Shown: piece by piece, positions 52,654-61,405 of the stretch
How positions within the stretch are numbered: position 1 is the first letter of the stretch
How the letters are laid out: every line of letters starts with the position of its first letter
DNA from: DATFVA01 sp963832715
GTDB lineage: Bacteria > Bacteroidota > Ignavibacteria > Ignavibacteriales > Ignavibacteriaceae
NCBI GenBank assembly: GCA_963832715.1
Contig: CAWHVB010000001.1
Location: forward strand, 248,001-312,000
DNA length: 64,000 nucleotides
Direction: 5' to 3'
Made by a program: the position numbers and the translations under genes
The notes under the pieces: model-generated
Seen by the model: the letters and a program-made list of their open reading frames with translations, nothing else
Database searches by the model: none
Told to the model about the DNA's origin: nothing

Positions 52654-53253
52654 CTACACCGCTCCCTCCTTCTCTATTTTCCTCATAGTTCTACCGGTAA
52701 GGATGGATTTCTTCTGGGTGCATACCGGGTTGCGTCGTGCATCAGCATACTCATCTTTCATCTTGACCAGCATCCACCTTGCCTTTTTTCCGTTGCCTGT
52801 TTTAACAAGAGCATAGCCGCCCTTAATCTTTTTTCCATCCAGGAAGATTTTAACCTCGCCTTTTTTCAACGAATTTCCCACCGGGATCGTATTTCCTTCA
52901 TCATCCTCGTTAATATTTTCGTATGTGCCGGCATCCCATACCATCACCGTCCCCCCGCCGTACTCATCTTCGGGGATGATCCCTTCAAAATCTGCATATT
53001 CAAGCGGATGATCTTCAGTAGGCATTGCCAGCTTGCGTTCTTTGGGATTGGTCGATGGTCCTTTCGGAACCGCCCAGGACTTAAGTACGCCGTCGACCTC
53101 AATTCTGAACTCATAGTGAAGGTTTGAAGCATCATGCTTCTGGATCACAAAAATATTCTTCTTTCCTTTCTTTTTGCTCCCTCCAAACGGCTCGGCAGTA
53201 ATCTTAAAGTTTCGTTTCTTATGATATTCCTTCAAAAAATCCTTTTTACCCAT
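52654..53253 (-). CDS. LigD 3'-phosphoesterase domain protein
   Basis: A 199-residue protein with the LigD-PE signature: FVIQKHDASNLHYEFRIEVD (His40, Asp41 and His46), WAVPKGPS, and EDHPLEYADFEGIIP with the second His, EDEYGGGTVMVWD. This module removes 3'-phosphates and ribonucleotides from DNA ends in Ku-dependent repair. It is a separate protein here rather than the N-terminal or middle domain of LigD. The gene begins the ligase/polymerase operon, 10 bp after the SDR gene. Confidence 0.93.
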   Translation of the reverse strand: MGKKDFLKEYHKKRNFKITAEPFGGSKKKGKKNIFVIQKHDASNLHYEFRIEVDGVLKSWAVPKGPSTNPKERKLAMPTEDHPLEYADFEGIIPEDEYGGGTVMVWDAGTYENINEDDEGNTIPVGNSLKKGEVKIFLDGKKIKGGYALVKTGNGKKARWMLVKMKDEYADARRNPVCTQKKSILTGRTMRKIEKEGAV

Positions 53254-53262
53254 TACCTGCCT

Positions 53263-54138
53263 TTATGTTATCCTGTTTACTTTTTTACTATTCAGTCCCT
53301 CTTTTGAATGCTTCAGCTTTAGTTTCCGGGCAGGTATTATTTTGTACTTTTCTTCAACATAATCGCCGGCGGGACCTCTGCCTATCGATATACCTCCGTC
53401 AGCAAAATACAACGAGCCGGTTACAAAACTAGCCTCATCCGATGCAAGAAACGCAAAGACATTTGCAATTTCTTCAGGGTTTCCGCGTCTTCCCATTGGA
53501 GTGCCCTTTAAAATGTCAGATTCCATTTGCATTGTCATAGGACTCACATCAGTATCGTGCCATTGTGTATCGGTGGGTCCGGGACAAACAACATTGGCCC
53601 TCACGCCGTACTTTATCTGTTCAAGCGCTACCCCGCGCGTGAATGCTATCATAAAACCTTTTGAGCCGCCGTAAGGAGAACAATCGGGCTGCCCGATTGT
53701 GCCGGCTTCAGAACCTGTGCTTATAATATTTCCCCTGCACTTTTGAAGATGGGGCAGAGCGTATTTGGTCATAAGGAATGCCGAACGCGTGTTCATCTTC
53801 ATCATATAATCAAAATCATCAACCGGAAAATTTTCTGTGGATGCAACAGTTTGAAACGTGCCGGCATTGTTTACAAGAATGTCGAGCCTTCCGAAGGTAT
53901 CGATTGCTTTCCTGACGCACATTTCTGCTGTTCCAGCTTCAGAAATATCCCCTTCAAATGCAGCAGCCTCTCCCTTTCCGTCATTTATTTCTTTTACCAC
54001 TTCTTCTACAGGGTCCGATGGAAGTCCGCATACAATCACTTTCGCCCCTTCCGATACAAACTTCTTACAAATTGCTTCGCCTATACCTGTAGCGCCTCCG
54101 GTTACAATTGCTATTTTATCTTTAAGTCTGCCTGTCAT
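53263..54138 (-). CDS. SDR-family oxidoreductase with C-terminal extension
   Basis: A 291-residue short-chain dehydrogenase. Motifs are TGGATGIGEAICKKF (cofactor), NNAG in LDILVNNAGTF, the catalytic Ser in ISTGSEAGT, and YGGSKGFMIA with Tyr and Lys. The usual SDR is about 250 residues; the tail after GGISIGRGPAG adds about 35 basic residues (KLKLKHSKEGLNSKKVNR). The substrate is unknown. It lies 10 bp upstream of the LigD-phosphoesterase gene on the same strand and may be cotranscribed. Confidence 0.9.
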   Translation of the reverse strand: MTGRLKDKIAIVTGGATGIGEAICKKFVSEGAKVIVCGLPSDPVEEVVKEINDGKGEAAAFEGDISEAGTAEMCVRKAIDTFGRLDILVNNAGTFQTVASTENFPVDDFDYMMKMNTRSAFLMTKYALPHLQKCRGNIISTGSEAGTIGQPDCSPYGGSKGFMIAFTRGVALEQIKYGVRANVVCPGPTDTQWHDTDVSPMTMQMESDILKGTPMGRRGNPEEIANVFAFLASDEASFVTGSLYFADGGISIGRGPAGDYVEEKYKIIPARKLKLKHSKEGLNSKKVNRIT

Positions 54139-54325
54139 TTTTTCACCAATATTTTTTGCTTAATCTATCTTAATCATTAAACAATTTTGGTGATTCATAT
54201 CGCTTAAAATTTTTTGTAAATTAGGAGAGCACCCATCTTCCTCCGTTTAGGGAAAGGATGTTCTGCTCATTGATCCTGACAGATTCCGGATCAATTAAAT
54301 TAATTATTATCAAAGGAGAGAGCTT

Positions 54326-54688
54326 TTGCCCGACTATATAAAATCGTCCTCAGTTATAAAAGCTGCCGGGAGTAAACCGAAGATAATTGATGAGTTTATC
54401 GGAAGAGTAAATTCGAAATCCTCTGAGGTAAGCATTGCGAAGATGAAGAGTCCTGAAGGCTGGACCGAACCTGGTCAGACGCCAGAGTTTGACGAATACA
54501 CAGTAGTACTGAAAGGACTTCTGCGGGTTACAACAAAAGACAATGTTTACAACGTGAGAGCCGGCGAAGCGATAGTTACTCACAAAGGAGAATGGATTCA
54601 GTATAGTACTCCCGGCCCTGAAGGCGCTGAATATATTGCTGTCTGTCTGCCGGCGTTTTCACCTGATACAGTACACAGGGATGCTTAA
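54326..54688 (+). CDS. Cupin-domain protein
   Basis: A 120-residue single-cupin protein starting at a TTG after AAAGGAGAG. Cupin motif 1 is close to PEFDEYTVVLKG and motif 2 to VRAGEAIVTHKGEW. The typical three-His/Glu metal set is only partly visible (His in THKGEW). Several such small cupins act as sugar or amino acid isomerases or as sensors. It is followed 40 bp later by a GNAT gene on the same strand. Confidence 0.82.
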   Translation: MPDYIKSSSVIKAAGSKPKIIDEFIGRVNSKSSEVSIAKMKSPEGWTEPGQTPEFDEYTVVLKGLLRVTTKDNVYNVRAGEAIVTHKGEWIQYSTPGPEGAEYIAVCLPAFSPDTVHRDA

Positions 54689-54727
54689 TCGGTGATGAAA
54701 TTTTCATAAAACATAACCAGGAATTTT

Positions 54728-55546
54728 ATGCTTACAACAACGCTATTCAGATCAATCGCTGCCTGCGAAGTAAACGCATGGCAGGATATGTATAATGCTG
54801 CCGGAACAGAGATTTCAGATAAATTCGGCATCAAAGTTTTTTCAATCGGATCTGCATGCACCGCCCTTGTAAAAAATATAGACATTCTCGGTTTCAACCG
54901 GGTAATCGGACTGGGATTGTTTCAGACCGCAACTGAACAGATGGTCGATATTATTATCTCCAAGTATAAAGATGCAGGGATAAACAGGTTCTTTATTCAG
55001 ATTCATCCTGAAGCTGCACCCGCGCAATTGAAGGATTGGTTTGAAAAGCGGAATATTCATCATTACAATAACTGGGTAAAGCATTACAGAAGTGCTGAAA
55101 ATCCTCCCGCAGTGGAAACAGATCTGGAAATAAGGGAAGTGAGCACCAGTCAGGAAGCACAAAGGTTCGGTGATATTATAACTGATAGTTTTGAATGGCC
55201 GGGAGAAATGAGCTCGTGGTTCACAAATCTCGTAGGCAGAAAATGCTGGAAGACCTACCTCGCATTTGAGGCTGGTGATCCGGTTGCCGCTGCCTCGCTG
55301 TATATAAAGGATGATTGCGGATGGCTGTCATTTGCCAGTACCCTCCCAAACTGGAGGGGAAAGGGAGCACAGACTGCCCTCATTGCAAGACGGATTCAGG
55401 ATGCCGCCGAACTCGGCTGCAAAGTGCTGACCGTGGAAACCGCTGAAGATAATGAACAGAAAAGATCACAATCCCTATCTAATATACAGAAGATGGGATT
55501 TGAAGTTGCATTCATCCGCCCCAATTTCCTCTGGAAATCGGAGTAA
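54728..55546 (+). CDS. GNAT family N-acetyltransferase (two-half)
   Basis: A 272-residue protein. The C-terminal half has the acetyl-CoA loop SFASTLPNWRGKGAQTALIA and a conserved VETAEDN...SLSNIQKMGFE tail. The N-terminal half (about residues 1-110) is a degenerate second GNAT-like module, as in tandem GNAT proteins. No substrate is inferred. It is adjacent to the cupin gene. Confidence 0.85.
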   Translation: MLTTTLFRSIAACEVNAWQDMYNAAGTEISDKFGIKVFSIGSACTALVKNIDILGFNRVIGLGLFQTATEQMVDIIISKYKDAGINRFFIQIHPEAAPAQLKDWFEKRNIHHYNNWVKHYRSAENPPAVETDLEIREVSTSQEAQRFGDIITDSFEWPGEMSSWFTNLVGRKCWKTYLAFEAGDPVAAASLYIKDDCGWLSFASTLPNWRGKGAQTALIARRIQDAAELGCKVLTVETAEDNEQKRSQSLSNIQKMGFEVAFIRPNFLWKSE

Positions 55547-55611
55547 TTTTATTTTCTGAAACGCGAGAAACAGCAGGTTGTGATTTTTAAATGCAGGTTG
55601 AACACGGAGAG

Positions 55612-56022
55612 TCAGTCTACAGTATGAACTATGAATTCGTATTTTTTGCGGCGGGTAAATAACAAGAGAAGAAGGAAGAATAAGCCCGCAAGACCAAATC
55701 CCGCAAGTGACGAAGTGAGCTCATCTTTAAATATCATCATACCGACGGCTGCACCGAAAACAATAAGGAAAACCGGAATACCGTAAAGCAGGAATGCAGC
55801 CTCGAGAATATTCCTGCCTCTGACTGTTATCCTTACCCTGTCGCCTTCTTTTCCTTTGAAGTTATTTTCAACTGATAATAGCCTGCCGCCTGAATCATTA
55901 TTTCTGCATATCAACTTGGCACCGCATTCGCTGCAGTCCCTTTTATTTTCAAGCTTTATTTCAGCGAACCCGTCTTTCAATGAGGCTATTATACCTTCCT
56001 CAGTAAATTCCTCTTCAAACAT
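55612..56022 (-). CDS. rseC: RseC/SoxR-reducing-system family protein
   Basis: A 136-residue membrane protein with a Cys-rich N-terminal domain (DCSECGAKLICR) and two hydrophobic helices (about 75-95 and 100-122). The family includes RseC, part of the system that reduces SoxR and supports Rnf/Rsx. Its ATG overlaps rnfB by 8 bp, with CCGGAGGGGG as the ribosome site, so it is coupled to the Rnf operon as its last gene. Confidence 0.85.
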   Translation of the reverse strand: MFEEEFTEEGIIASLKDGFAEIKLENKRDCSECGAKLICRNNDSGGRLLSVENNFKGKEGDRVRITVRGRNILEAAFLLYGIPVFLIVFGAAVGMMIFKDELTSSLAGFGLAGLFFLLLLLFTRRKKYEFIVHTVD

Positions 56023-56854
56023 TTCCCCCTCCGGCTGCGTCGGACACTGGTTCTTTTACCTGAAGAAAATCTATTGCTTTCGTGCTGCATTTATCCAAAG
56101 GAATCTTCGAAATATCGAGCTTGTCATAATTTATGATGGCAAGGTTGTTTTCCATTACTATACCACCGTCTGATTTACGTGCGCATATCTGGCAGCCGAT
56201 GCAGGAGACCGTACAGACCTTCCGTGAAGTTTTAGGATCGTCCAGGTTTTTGCAGAATACAAATAACTCCCTATCCTGCGGATGCATCTCAATTATACCA
56301 CGGGGACACGCTTTAGCACACAATCCGCATCCTGTGCATAATTCATCTATAACTACCGGCAGCCCGTTCTCATCCATATACATTGCGTTGAACTGACACG
56401 CTGCAGCACAATCGCCTCCGCCGAGACAGCCGTAGAGACATAATTTTTCCCCGCCCGAAACCAGCGCCTGCACAGCACAGTTTTGCGGACCGGAATATCT
56501 GACTTCTTTTAATGATGCCTCTTTCTTTCCGCCGCGGCATAAAATACGTGCTTTTAAGCTGACCGCGTTTCCGCAATCAATACCGAGTATTAGAGAAATA
56601 TCATCAACTACATCTTTGCCGCCGACGGGACATCCGTTAGGTGCTGCTTTTCCTTCGACCACCTTCACCGCAAAATCATAGCAGCCCGCATTGCCGCAAG
56701 CTCCGCAGTTTGCATTAGGAAGAACTTCATTTATTTTCTCTATTTTTGGATCTTCTTCCACGCGGAGTTTCCTGTCGGCTGCAGCAAGAGCTCCCGCAAA
56801 GAGCAATCCAAGCCCTCCCATAGTTGAGACCGCTATAATTATACTAACATCCAT
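56015..56854 (-). CDS. rnfB: Rnf complex ferredoxin subunit RnfB
   Basis: A 279-residue subunit with an N-terminal membrane helix (about 3-24), the cluster motif NCGACGNAGCYDFA, a C-terminal ferredoxin part with CTGCGLCAKACPRGI and more Cys groups (CIGCQICARK). RnfB takes electrons from reduced ferredoxin. It is separated from rnfA by two genes, unlike the usual rnfA-rnfB order. Cys content suggests at least three [4Fe-4S] clusters. Confidence 0.94.
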   Translation of the reverse strand: MDVSIIIAVSTMGGLGLLFAGALAAADRKLRVEEDPKIEKINEVLPNANCGACGNAGCYDFAVKVVEGKAAPNGCPVGGKDVVDDISLILGIDCGNAVSLKARILCRGGKKEASLKEVRYSGPQNCAVQALVSGGEKLCLYGCLGGGDCAAACQFNAMYMDENGLPVVIDELCTGCGLCAKACPRGIIEMHPQDRELFVFCKNLDDPKTSRKVCTVSCIGCQICARKSDGGIVMENNLAIINYDKLDISKIPLDKCSTKAIDFLQVKEPVSDAAGGGNV

Positions 56855-56856
56855 AT

Positions 56857-57846
56857 CTACCTCAAAAGATAATTACCAAAGCCTGACGAAAAATATTCCT
56901 TATTGCTGCTGTCGATTATATATACTTCTGTACCGGGGAGGCTTTCTGTAAGGCTTATTCCTTTTTCAGGACCCATTACGAAAATACCCGTGGCGAGGGC
57001 GTCAGCAGTTACATCGTCAACAGCAATGACCGTTACACTTTTACACAACATTGAGGGATAGCCGTCTGACGGATTTAGTATGTGACAATATCTAACGCTA
57101 TCCTCCTCAAAATACTGTTCGTAGCTGCCTGATGTTGCAACGGCCATACCGTTCAGCTTCAGTTCTTTTATAATTCCTGTTTCTTCATCAGGATCTCTAA
57201 CGCCTACAATCCATTCATTCCCTATCTGCCTGATCTCGCCTCCTGCATTTATAAGGGCATTTGTTATGCCGCATCTTTTAAGCACTTCAATTCCGCGGTC
57301 AACCGCGTATCCTTTGGCGATGGCCCCGAGATTGAGTCTTACTTTGTTACTTCTGTACAACGAATTACCAGGGAGTAGGGAGATATTTTCCCATCCGCAG
57401 CAGTTAAGAGCATCCTTTATATTTTCATCTGAAGGACGGGCGGGAGTTCTCCCTTCAGCGAATCCCCATAAATTCGAGAGGGAATCGAGTGCAGCATCAA
57501 AAGTTTTATCTGTAATCTTCCATATGCTGTCGCATTTTACGAGGAGTGCGTACACTTCCCCGTCAACTATAAAGCATTCTGCGGGAGAGGAATTTATCTG
57601 CCCTATAATACTCCCCTCTTTGTATGCCGAGAACAAATTATCAACTCTTCTGAACTCTTCGAATACTCTGCTGGCAGCATCTTCTGCTTTCTCTGTATTA
57701 TCGTCTTTTATTTTAATCTCTACAATTGTGCCGAGCGCAATTGATGTTCTTTTGATCTCGGAAGGGTTGTGCCGACCGGTGTATGCCAGGTAGAAGCCTC
57801 CTATGAAGAGAACAGCAGCAAAGATAAATTGCCCCGCTTTTTTCAT
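56857..57846 (-). CDS. apbE: FAD:protein FMN transferase (ApbE)
   Basis: A 329-residue enzyme with an N-terminal signal/anchor (FIFAAVLFIGGFYLAY) and ApbE motifs: INAGGEIRQIGNEW, AIAKGYAVDRGI, SGSYEQYFEEDSVRYCHIL and DDVTADALATGIFVMG. It attaches FMN to Thr residues on RnfG and RnfD. It sits between the NusG-II protein and rnfB, and its ATG overlaps the previous stop as ATGA. Confidence 0.95.
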   Translation of the reverse strand: MKKAGQFIFAAVLFIGGFYLAYTGRHNPSEIKRTSIALGTIVEIKIKDDNTEKAEDAASRVFEEFRRVDNLFSAYKEGSIIGQINSSPAECFIVDGEVYALLVKCDSIWKITDKTFDAALDSLSNLWGFAEGRTPARPSDENIKDALNCCGWENISLLPGNSLYRSNKVRLNLGAIAKGYAVDRGIEVLKRCGITNALINAGGEIRQIGNEWIVGVRDPDEETGIIKELKLNGMAVATSGSYEQYFEEDSVRYCHILNPSDGYPSMLCKSVTVIAVDDVTADALATGIFVMGPEKGISLTESLPGTEVYIIDSSNKEYFSSGFGNYLLR

Positions 57847-58574
57847 GATCCGTACCGGATTATAATTTTATTCGGAGCACAGGCGATAAAATCCTGCGGA
57901 CCAGACAATAAGGTATGTTCACAAATCTTATTTCTGCAGCAAGATTGGCTTACCTTTACTATGCCGTCTGAGAGAGTTATATGCGTTTTTCCAATTGCGC
58001 CGTCGACAGCTATATCTTTAAAGCCTGCGGATGCTTTTAATACTTCAGCAGTGCCCTTTTCATTTTCGATAATTATGTTTTTTGAGGGACTGAATAAACT
58101 GTTAAAAAGACTTTCTTCTTTATATTCTGCAGTAAAGATATACGAAGCCCGCAGTTTCTTCATATCATTTCTCAGCTGAAAAAACGAATAACTGAAGTCA
58201 TCCTCGGGAATATAAACCGGGGTTTTGTTGTCGCTTATTACCAGGTCAGGTGAAAAGCTTTGATCCTGACGTTGCAGCAGGTATATCACTGAACCTTTCC
58301 TGCTGTATACCGGTTCTATTGCGGAATTATCATAACCTCGCAGCATACTCCCTATACGGCTGTCGCCGTAAACCAGCGCAGGAGTGCTGCTCCTTATCTT
58401 TTTCCTGAAAAGAAGAGCGAGTCTTTTTATATATAGTTCATCAGCCGGAATAAATCCGTGAACTGAAAAACGGCTGCCCAAACCGGGGTAAACAAGTTTT
58501 CCTGTCGAATAACCGGCACCGAGAGCACCGGCAGCTATTCCGCCAAGTTTTAGGAAATTACGACGTGTTAACAT
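57843..58574 (-). CDS. Tat-exported NusG domain II protein of the Rnf cluster
   Basis: A 243-residue protein with a Tat signal (MLTRRNFLKLGGIAAGALGA). The C-terminal 70 residues match NusG domain II: DIAVDGAIGKTHITLSDGIV, CCRNKICEHTLL and FIACAPNKIIIRYG, with the paired cysteines common in this domain. The middle (about 35-165) is unassigned. NusG-II domain proteins are often found beside Rnf and Rnf-like genes, but their role is unresolved. It lies 27 bp after rnfA and overlaps apbE. Confidence 0.8.
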   Translation of the reverse strand: MLTRRNFLKLGGIAAGALGAGYSTGKLVYPGLGSRFSVHGFIPADELYIKRLALLFRKKIRSSTPALVYGDSRIGSMLRGYDNSAIEPVYSRKGSVIYLLQRQDQSFSPDLVISDNKTPVYIPEDDFSYSFFQLRNDMKKLRASYIFTAEYKEESLFNSLFSPSKNIIIENEKGTAEVLKASAGFKDIAVDGAIGKTHITLSDGIVKVSQSCCRNKICEHTLLSGPQDFIACAPNKIIIRYGS

Positions 58575-58601
58575 TTTATTCTTCTCCGATTAAATCTTGT
58601 A

Positions 58602-59174
58602 TCAGATCATTCCGGCAAAACCCATGAATGCCAGTGCTAAAATTCCTGCCACAATCAAAGTAATAGGCGCTCCTTTAAATGGAGCGGGAACATCCGCAAG
58701 CTCAAGTTCCTCCCGGATTCCCGCCATTATCGCCAGGGCAAGAGTAAAGCCGGCACCCGCACCTGCACCAAAAAAGATGCTCTCGAGGAAATTGTAATTC
58801 CTCATAACCAGAAGGAGCGCAAGTCCCAGTATAGCGCAATTGGTTGTAATGAGCGGCAGAAAGATTCCAAGAGCGCGGTAAAGGGGCTGTGATACCTTCT
58901 TAATAAACATTTCAACAAACTGCACGAGCGAGGCTATTACAAGTATGAAGGACGGTATCTCAAGGAATTCAAGGTGATATGGAACCAGCAGCAGGTTGAA
59001 TAGGAGCCAGCTGACGATTGCAGTAATAACCATTACAAATGTTGTTGCCATCCCCATAGATATGGCGGATGAGAGTTTGTTAGAAACGCCTATAAAAGGA
59101 CAAATCCCGAGGAAATAGGAAAGAACAAAATTGTTAACTATTGCGGCAGAAATGAAAATTATAAGGTACTGCAT
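58602..59174 (-). CDS. rnfA: Rnf complex membrane subunit RnfA
   Basis: A 190-residue membrane protein with six hydrophobic helices and the family patterns NNFVLSYFLGICPFIGVS and ITTNCAILGLALLLVMR. The paired Cys of RnfA/RnfE are visible (GICPF and TNCAIL), which hold an intramembrane [2Fe-2S] centre with RnfE. The gap to rnfE is 1 bp. Confidence 0.95.
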   Translation of the reverse strand: MQYLIIFISAAIVNNFVLSYFLGICPFIGVSNKLSSAISMGMATTFVMVITAIVSWLLFNLLLVPYHLEFLEIPSFILVIASLVQFVEMFIKKVSQPLYRALGIFLPLITTNCAILGLALLLVMRNYNFLESIFFGAGAGAGFTLALAIMAGIREELELADVPAPFKGAPITLIVAGILALAFMGFAGMI

Positions 59175-59175
59175 A

Positions 59176-59856
59176 TTATACTCCCGCCTCCATTAATTGT
59201 TTATCTTCTACCGGCATTTTATGCTGCTGCAATACAGCCTCGTGAGAGATCTTTTCTTTCCTTGCGGTATAGAAATTTGCCAGTCCCATTAAAAGACCCA
59301 GCGTAAGGAATGCACCCGCCGGCAGTATCATTACGAGCATAGGATCGTAACTCTGTGGAAGAACAGTATATCCGAGAATCGTACCGGATCCCAGCAGTTC
59401 TCTTATACTGCCCAGTAAGACGAGAGAGATAAGAAACCCGGTGCCGTTCCCAAGTGCATCGAGAAACGACCTCAGAACAGTATTTTTGGAAGCAAACGCT
59501 TCTGCCCTCCCCAGTATTATACAATTAACAACGATTAAAGGAATGAAAGGACCAAGAGCTTTGCTTAAACCGGGAAAGCCGGCTTTCATAACCAGATCCA
59601 CAATGGTAACAAAAGTCGCGATGATTACAATGTAAGCCGCTATCCTTACCTGGTTCGGGATTAGTTTCCTGACCATAGAAATTATAACGCTTGAAAAAAT
59701 TAAAACGAAAGTTGTTGCAAGTGCCATAGCAATGCCGTTTATTGCTGAGACGGTGACCGCGAGAGTGGGACACATGCCGAGTATCTGTTTGAACGTAGGG
59801 TTGATTTCCCATAGTCCTTTCAGGTATTCACGTGTCAGGGTTACCTGCTTCTTCAT
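59176..59856 (-). CDS. rnfE: Rnf complex membrane subunit RnfE
   Basis: A 226-residue membrane protein with six helices, NPTFKQILGMCPTLAVT and PLIVVNCIILGRAEAFA carrying its two membrane Cys, and GFLISLVLLGSIRELLGSG. It pairs with RnfA as the ion-translocating core. Its ATG overlaps the rnfG stop by 4 bp. Confidence 0.95.
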   Translation of the reverse strand: MKKQVTLTREYLKGLWEINPTFKQILGMCPTLAVTVSAINGIAMALATTFVLIFSSVIISMVRKLIPNQVRIAAYIVIIATFVTIVDLVMKAGFPGLSKALGPFIPLIVVNCIILGRAEAFASKNTVLRSFLDALGNGTGFLISLVLLGSIRELLGSGTILGYTVLPQSYDPMLVMILPAGAFLTLGLLMGLANFYTARKEKISHEAVLQQHKMPVEDKQLMEAGV

Positions 59857-60416
59857 AGTCTTCCCTCACTTTTCATCTTACGCAGAAGTTCGACACCCCT
59901 GTTCACAATTCCCGCAACTGATTTCGATGATATAGTCGCTCCCGTAATAGCCTGAATCTCATTTGGCCGGGAAGGTTTCTTTCCCTTAACCCAGGTAATC
60001 CCTGTACCTACCGTAAGTCCGTTATATTGATCCTTATAAGGCGGGTCGGCAATCTTCGTCCCTAGTCCAGGTGTTTCCGTCTGTTCAAGGATTTCTATCG
60101 AGGTTATTTTATCAAGATCCGGTTCTATCCCTATCATCAGTCTTATTTTTCCCTGGAATCCATTCCCCTCATAAACAAAAGAATAGCCAACGGGGTTTTC
60201 CTGAGTGTCGAATACTTTGAATAATTCACCCTCAGGTGTTTTAATTTCCTTGTACGAGCTCCCGTTTTTCTGCACAAGGTATACAGCCCGTTCTGTCTCT
60301 TGTTTCTGATTTGCCGCTATCCGGGGTTCAGCCCATATATTAACCAATGCAAGTATACCTCCCGCAATCACACCAATCACAGTTAATGTAAGAAGTATGT
60401 GAACTACCTTATTCAT
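59853..60416 (-). CDS. rnfG: Rnf complex FMN-binding subunit RnfG
   Basis: A 187-residue protein with an N-terminal helix (ILLTLTVIGVIAGGILALVN) and an extracytoplasmic FMN-binding domain. The FMN-accepting Thr lies in AITGATISSKSV. PGLGTKIADPPYKDQYNG is also typical. ApbE is encoded in the same operon to attach FMN. It overlaps both flanking genes by 4 bp. Confidence 0.95.
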   Translation of the reverse strand: MNKVVHILLTLTVIGVIAGGILALVNIWAEPRIAANQKQETERAVYLVQKNGSSYKEIKTPEGELFKVFDTQENPVGYSFVYEGNGFQGKIRLMIGIEPDLDKITSIEILEQTETPGLGTKIADPPYKDQYNGLTVGTGITWVKGKKPSRPNEIQAITGATISSKSVAGIVNRGVELLRKMKSEGRL

Positions 60417-60700
60417 TCCAGAGCTCCTTTAGCAAGACCGAAAATACGGGGCTGAGTACTGCGGTTGATCAGTGGTACAAATCCATTCATTATGAGAATG
60501 GAATACATTACGCCTTCCGGCAGTCCCCCATACACCCTGATCAGAATTATCAAAAGAGAGATGAACGAACCGTAAACCAGCATACCTTTATTTGTAACCG
60601 GAGAAGTCACCCAGTCAGTTGCCATAAAAAATGCACCCAGCATAAAACCGCCCGCAAAAAGATGAAAGAGCGGGTCAGGATTATTAATGGGATCGATCAA
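60413..60700 (-). CDS. rnfD: RnfD, C-terminal part in a shifted frame
   Basis: This frame encodes the conserved RnfD end: NNPDPLFHLFAGGFMLGAFF, MATDWVTSPVTNKG and YGGLPEGVMYSILIMNGFVP. It is in a different frame from the first 232 residues. Translation can start at a TTG (60698-60700) that overlaps the TGA of the upstream part (60697-60699) and lies 9 nt after GGGAGG; a longer frame upstream to 60757 is not RnfD-like. It overlaps rnfG by 4 bp. Whether a ribosome slips, restarts or the base count is wrong is open; together the parts give about 327 residues, the usual RnfD size. Confidence 0.9.
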   Translation of the reverse strand: MIDPINNPDPLFHLFAGGFMLGAFFMATDWVTSPVTNKGMLVYGSFISLLIILIRVYGGLPEGVMYSILIMNGFVPLINRSTQPRIFGLAKGALE

Positions 60701-61395
60701 TTTAAAAGACCTCCCAGAACCAGCATACTGACAATCATTGAAACCGGAACGCGCCAATTTACAATCTTCACAGCGATCAGAAAAATACCGCCGGCAAGTA
60801 TAGCGGCAGCCGAAGTTTCTCCAAGAGAACCCCCCGTGTTCCCGATAAGCAGTCCTGGCAATGGTGTAATTATTTTATCGAACTTAAATAAGGCAAGAGG
60901 GGTAGCGGAAGTTACGGCATCTATGGCAAAACCGGGCTTTGTCCATGTTGTTATAGCAACCGGGAAGGCTGCCTGCAGAAAAGCCCTTCCCACAAGAGCG
61001 GGGTTGAATATATTACAGCCTAAGCCGCCGAATACCTGTTTGCCTATTCCTATGGCTGCAATTGCCCCAAGTGCGGTGTAGGCTAATGAAAATCCCGGCG
61101 GAAGGGTCAGCGCCAGCAGGAGTCCTGTAAGAAGAGAGCTCCCATCTGCCACCGTAACCTTTTTCTTTCTCAACGACTGTATTGCCGCTTCCGCAGCTCC
61201 GCAGAAAAACACCGAAGTAAAAATGATCAGAAGCTGGTAAAAACCGAAAAATACAACAGAAGCTGCTGCTGCGGGTATTAAAGCTGCCGTTACAAACCAC
61301 ATCACCTTTTTAGTCGACCAGTTAGAATGAACGTGAGGAGATGAAGTCAGTACTATTTTTTGATCACTGTTCTCAATGTTAGTTGCTATTGACAT
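60697..61395 (-). CDS. rnfD: RnfD, N-terminal part ending at a premature TGA
   Basis: Encodes the first about 232 residues of RnfD: an N-terminal leader (VLTSSPHVHSNWSTKKVMW), five or so helices, KKVTVADGSSLLTGLLLALT and the FMN site AVTSATPLALF. It stops at TGA (60697-60699) after ...LVLGGLLN, before the last membrane helices and the PDPLFH motif. Those continue in the -1 frame. It follows rnfC by 10 bp. The heptamer TTTAAAT (60700-60706, read on the minus strand) lies immediately before the stop. Confidence 0.92.
   Translation of the reverse strand: MSIATNIENSDQKIVLTSSPHVHSNWSTKKVMWFVTAALIPAAAASVVFFGFYQLLIIFTSVFFCGAAEAAIQSLRKKKVTVADGSSLLTGLLLALTLPPGFSLAYTALGAIAAIGIGKQVFGGLGCNIFNPALVGRAFLQAAFPVAITTWTKPGFAIDAVTSATPLALFKFDKIITPLPGLLIGNTGGSLGETSAAAILAGGIFLIAVKIVNWRVPVSMIVSMLVLGGLLN
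60698..60715 (-). other. Slippery heptamer TTTAAAT and overlapping restart site in rnfD
   Basis: On the minus strand the sequence reads GGGAGG-TCT-TTTAAAT-TGA. T-TTA-AAT is a canonical X-XXY-YYZ -1 slip heptamer, directly followed by the in-frame TGA; a shift of -1 there restores the RnfD C-terminal frame. The TTG overlapping the stop (60698-60700) with GGGAGG 9 nt upstream would equally allow re-initiation. A run of four T's (60704-60707, A on plus strand) is also an ordinary indel site. Confidence 0.7.
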
Positions 61396-61405
61396 ATTCC
61401 AATCT

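Noticed and set aside
60413..60757. A separate 114-residue gene starting at 60757
   Set aside because: The first about 20 residues (MARSGFNDCQYAGSGRS) are the out-of-frame reading of rnfD and have no family match; only the part from 60700 on is RnfD-like.
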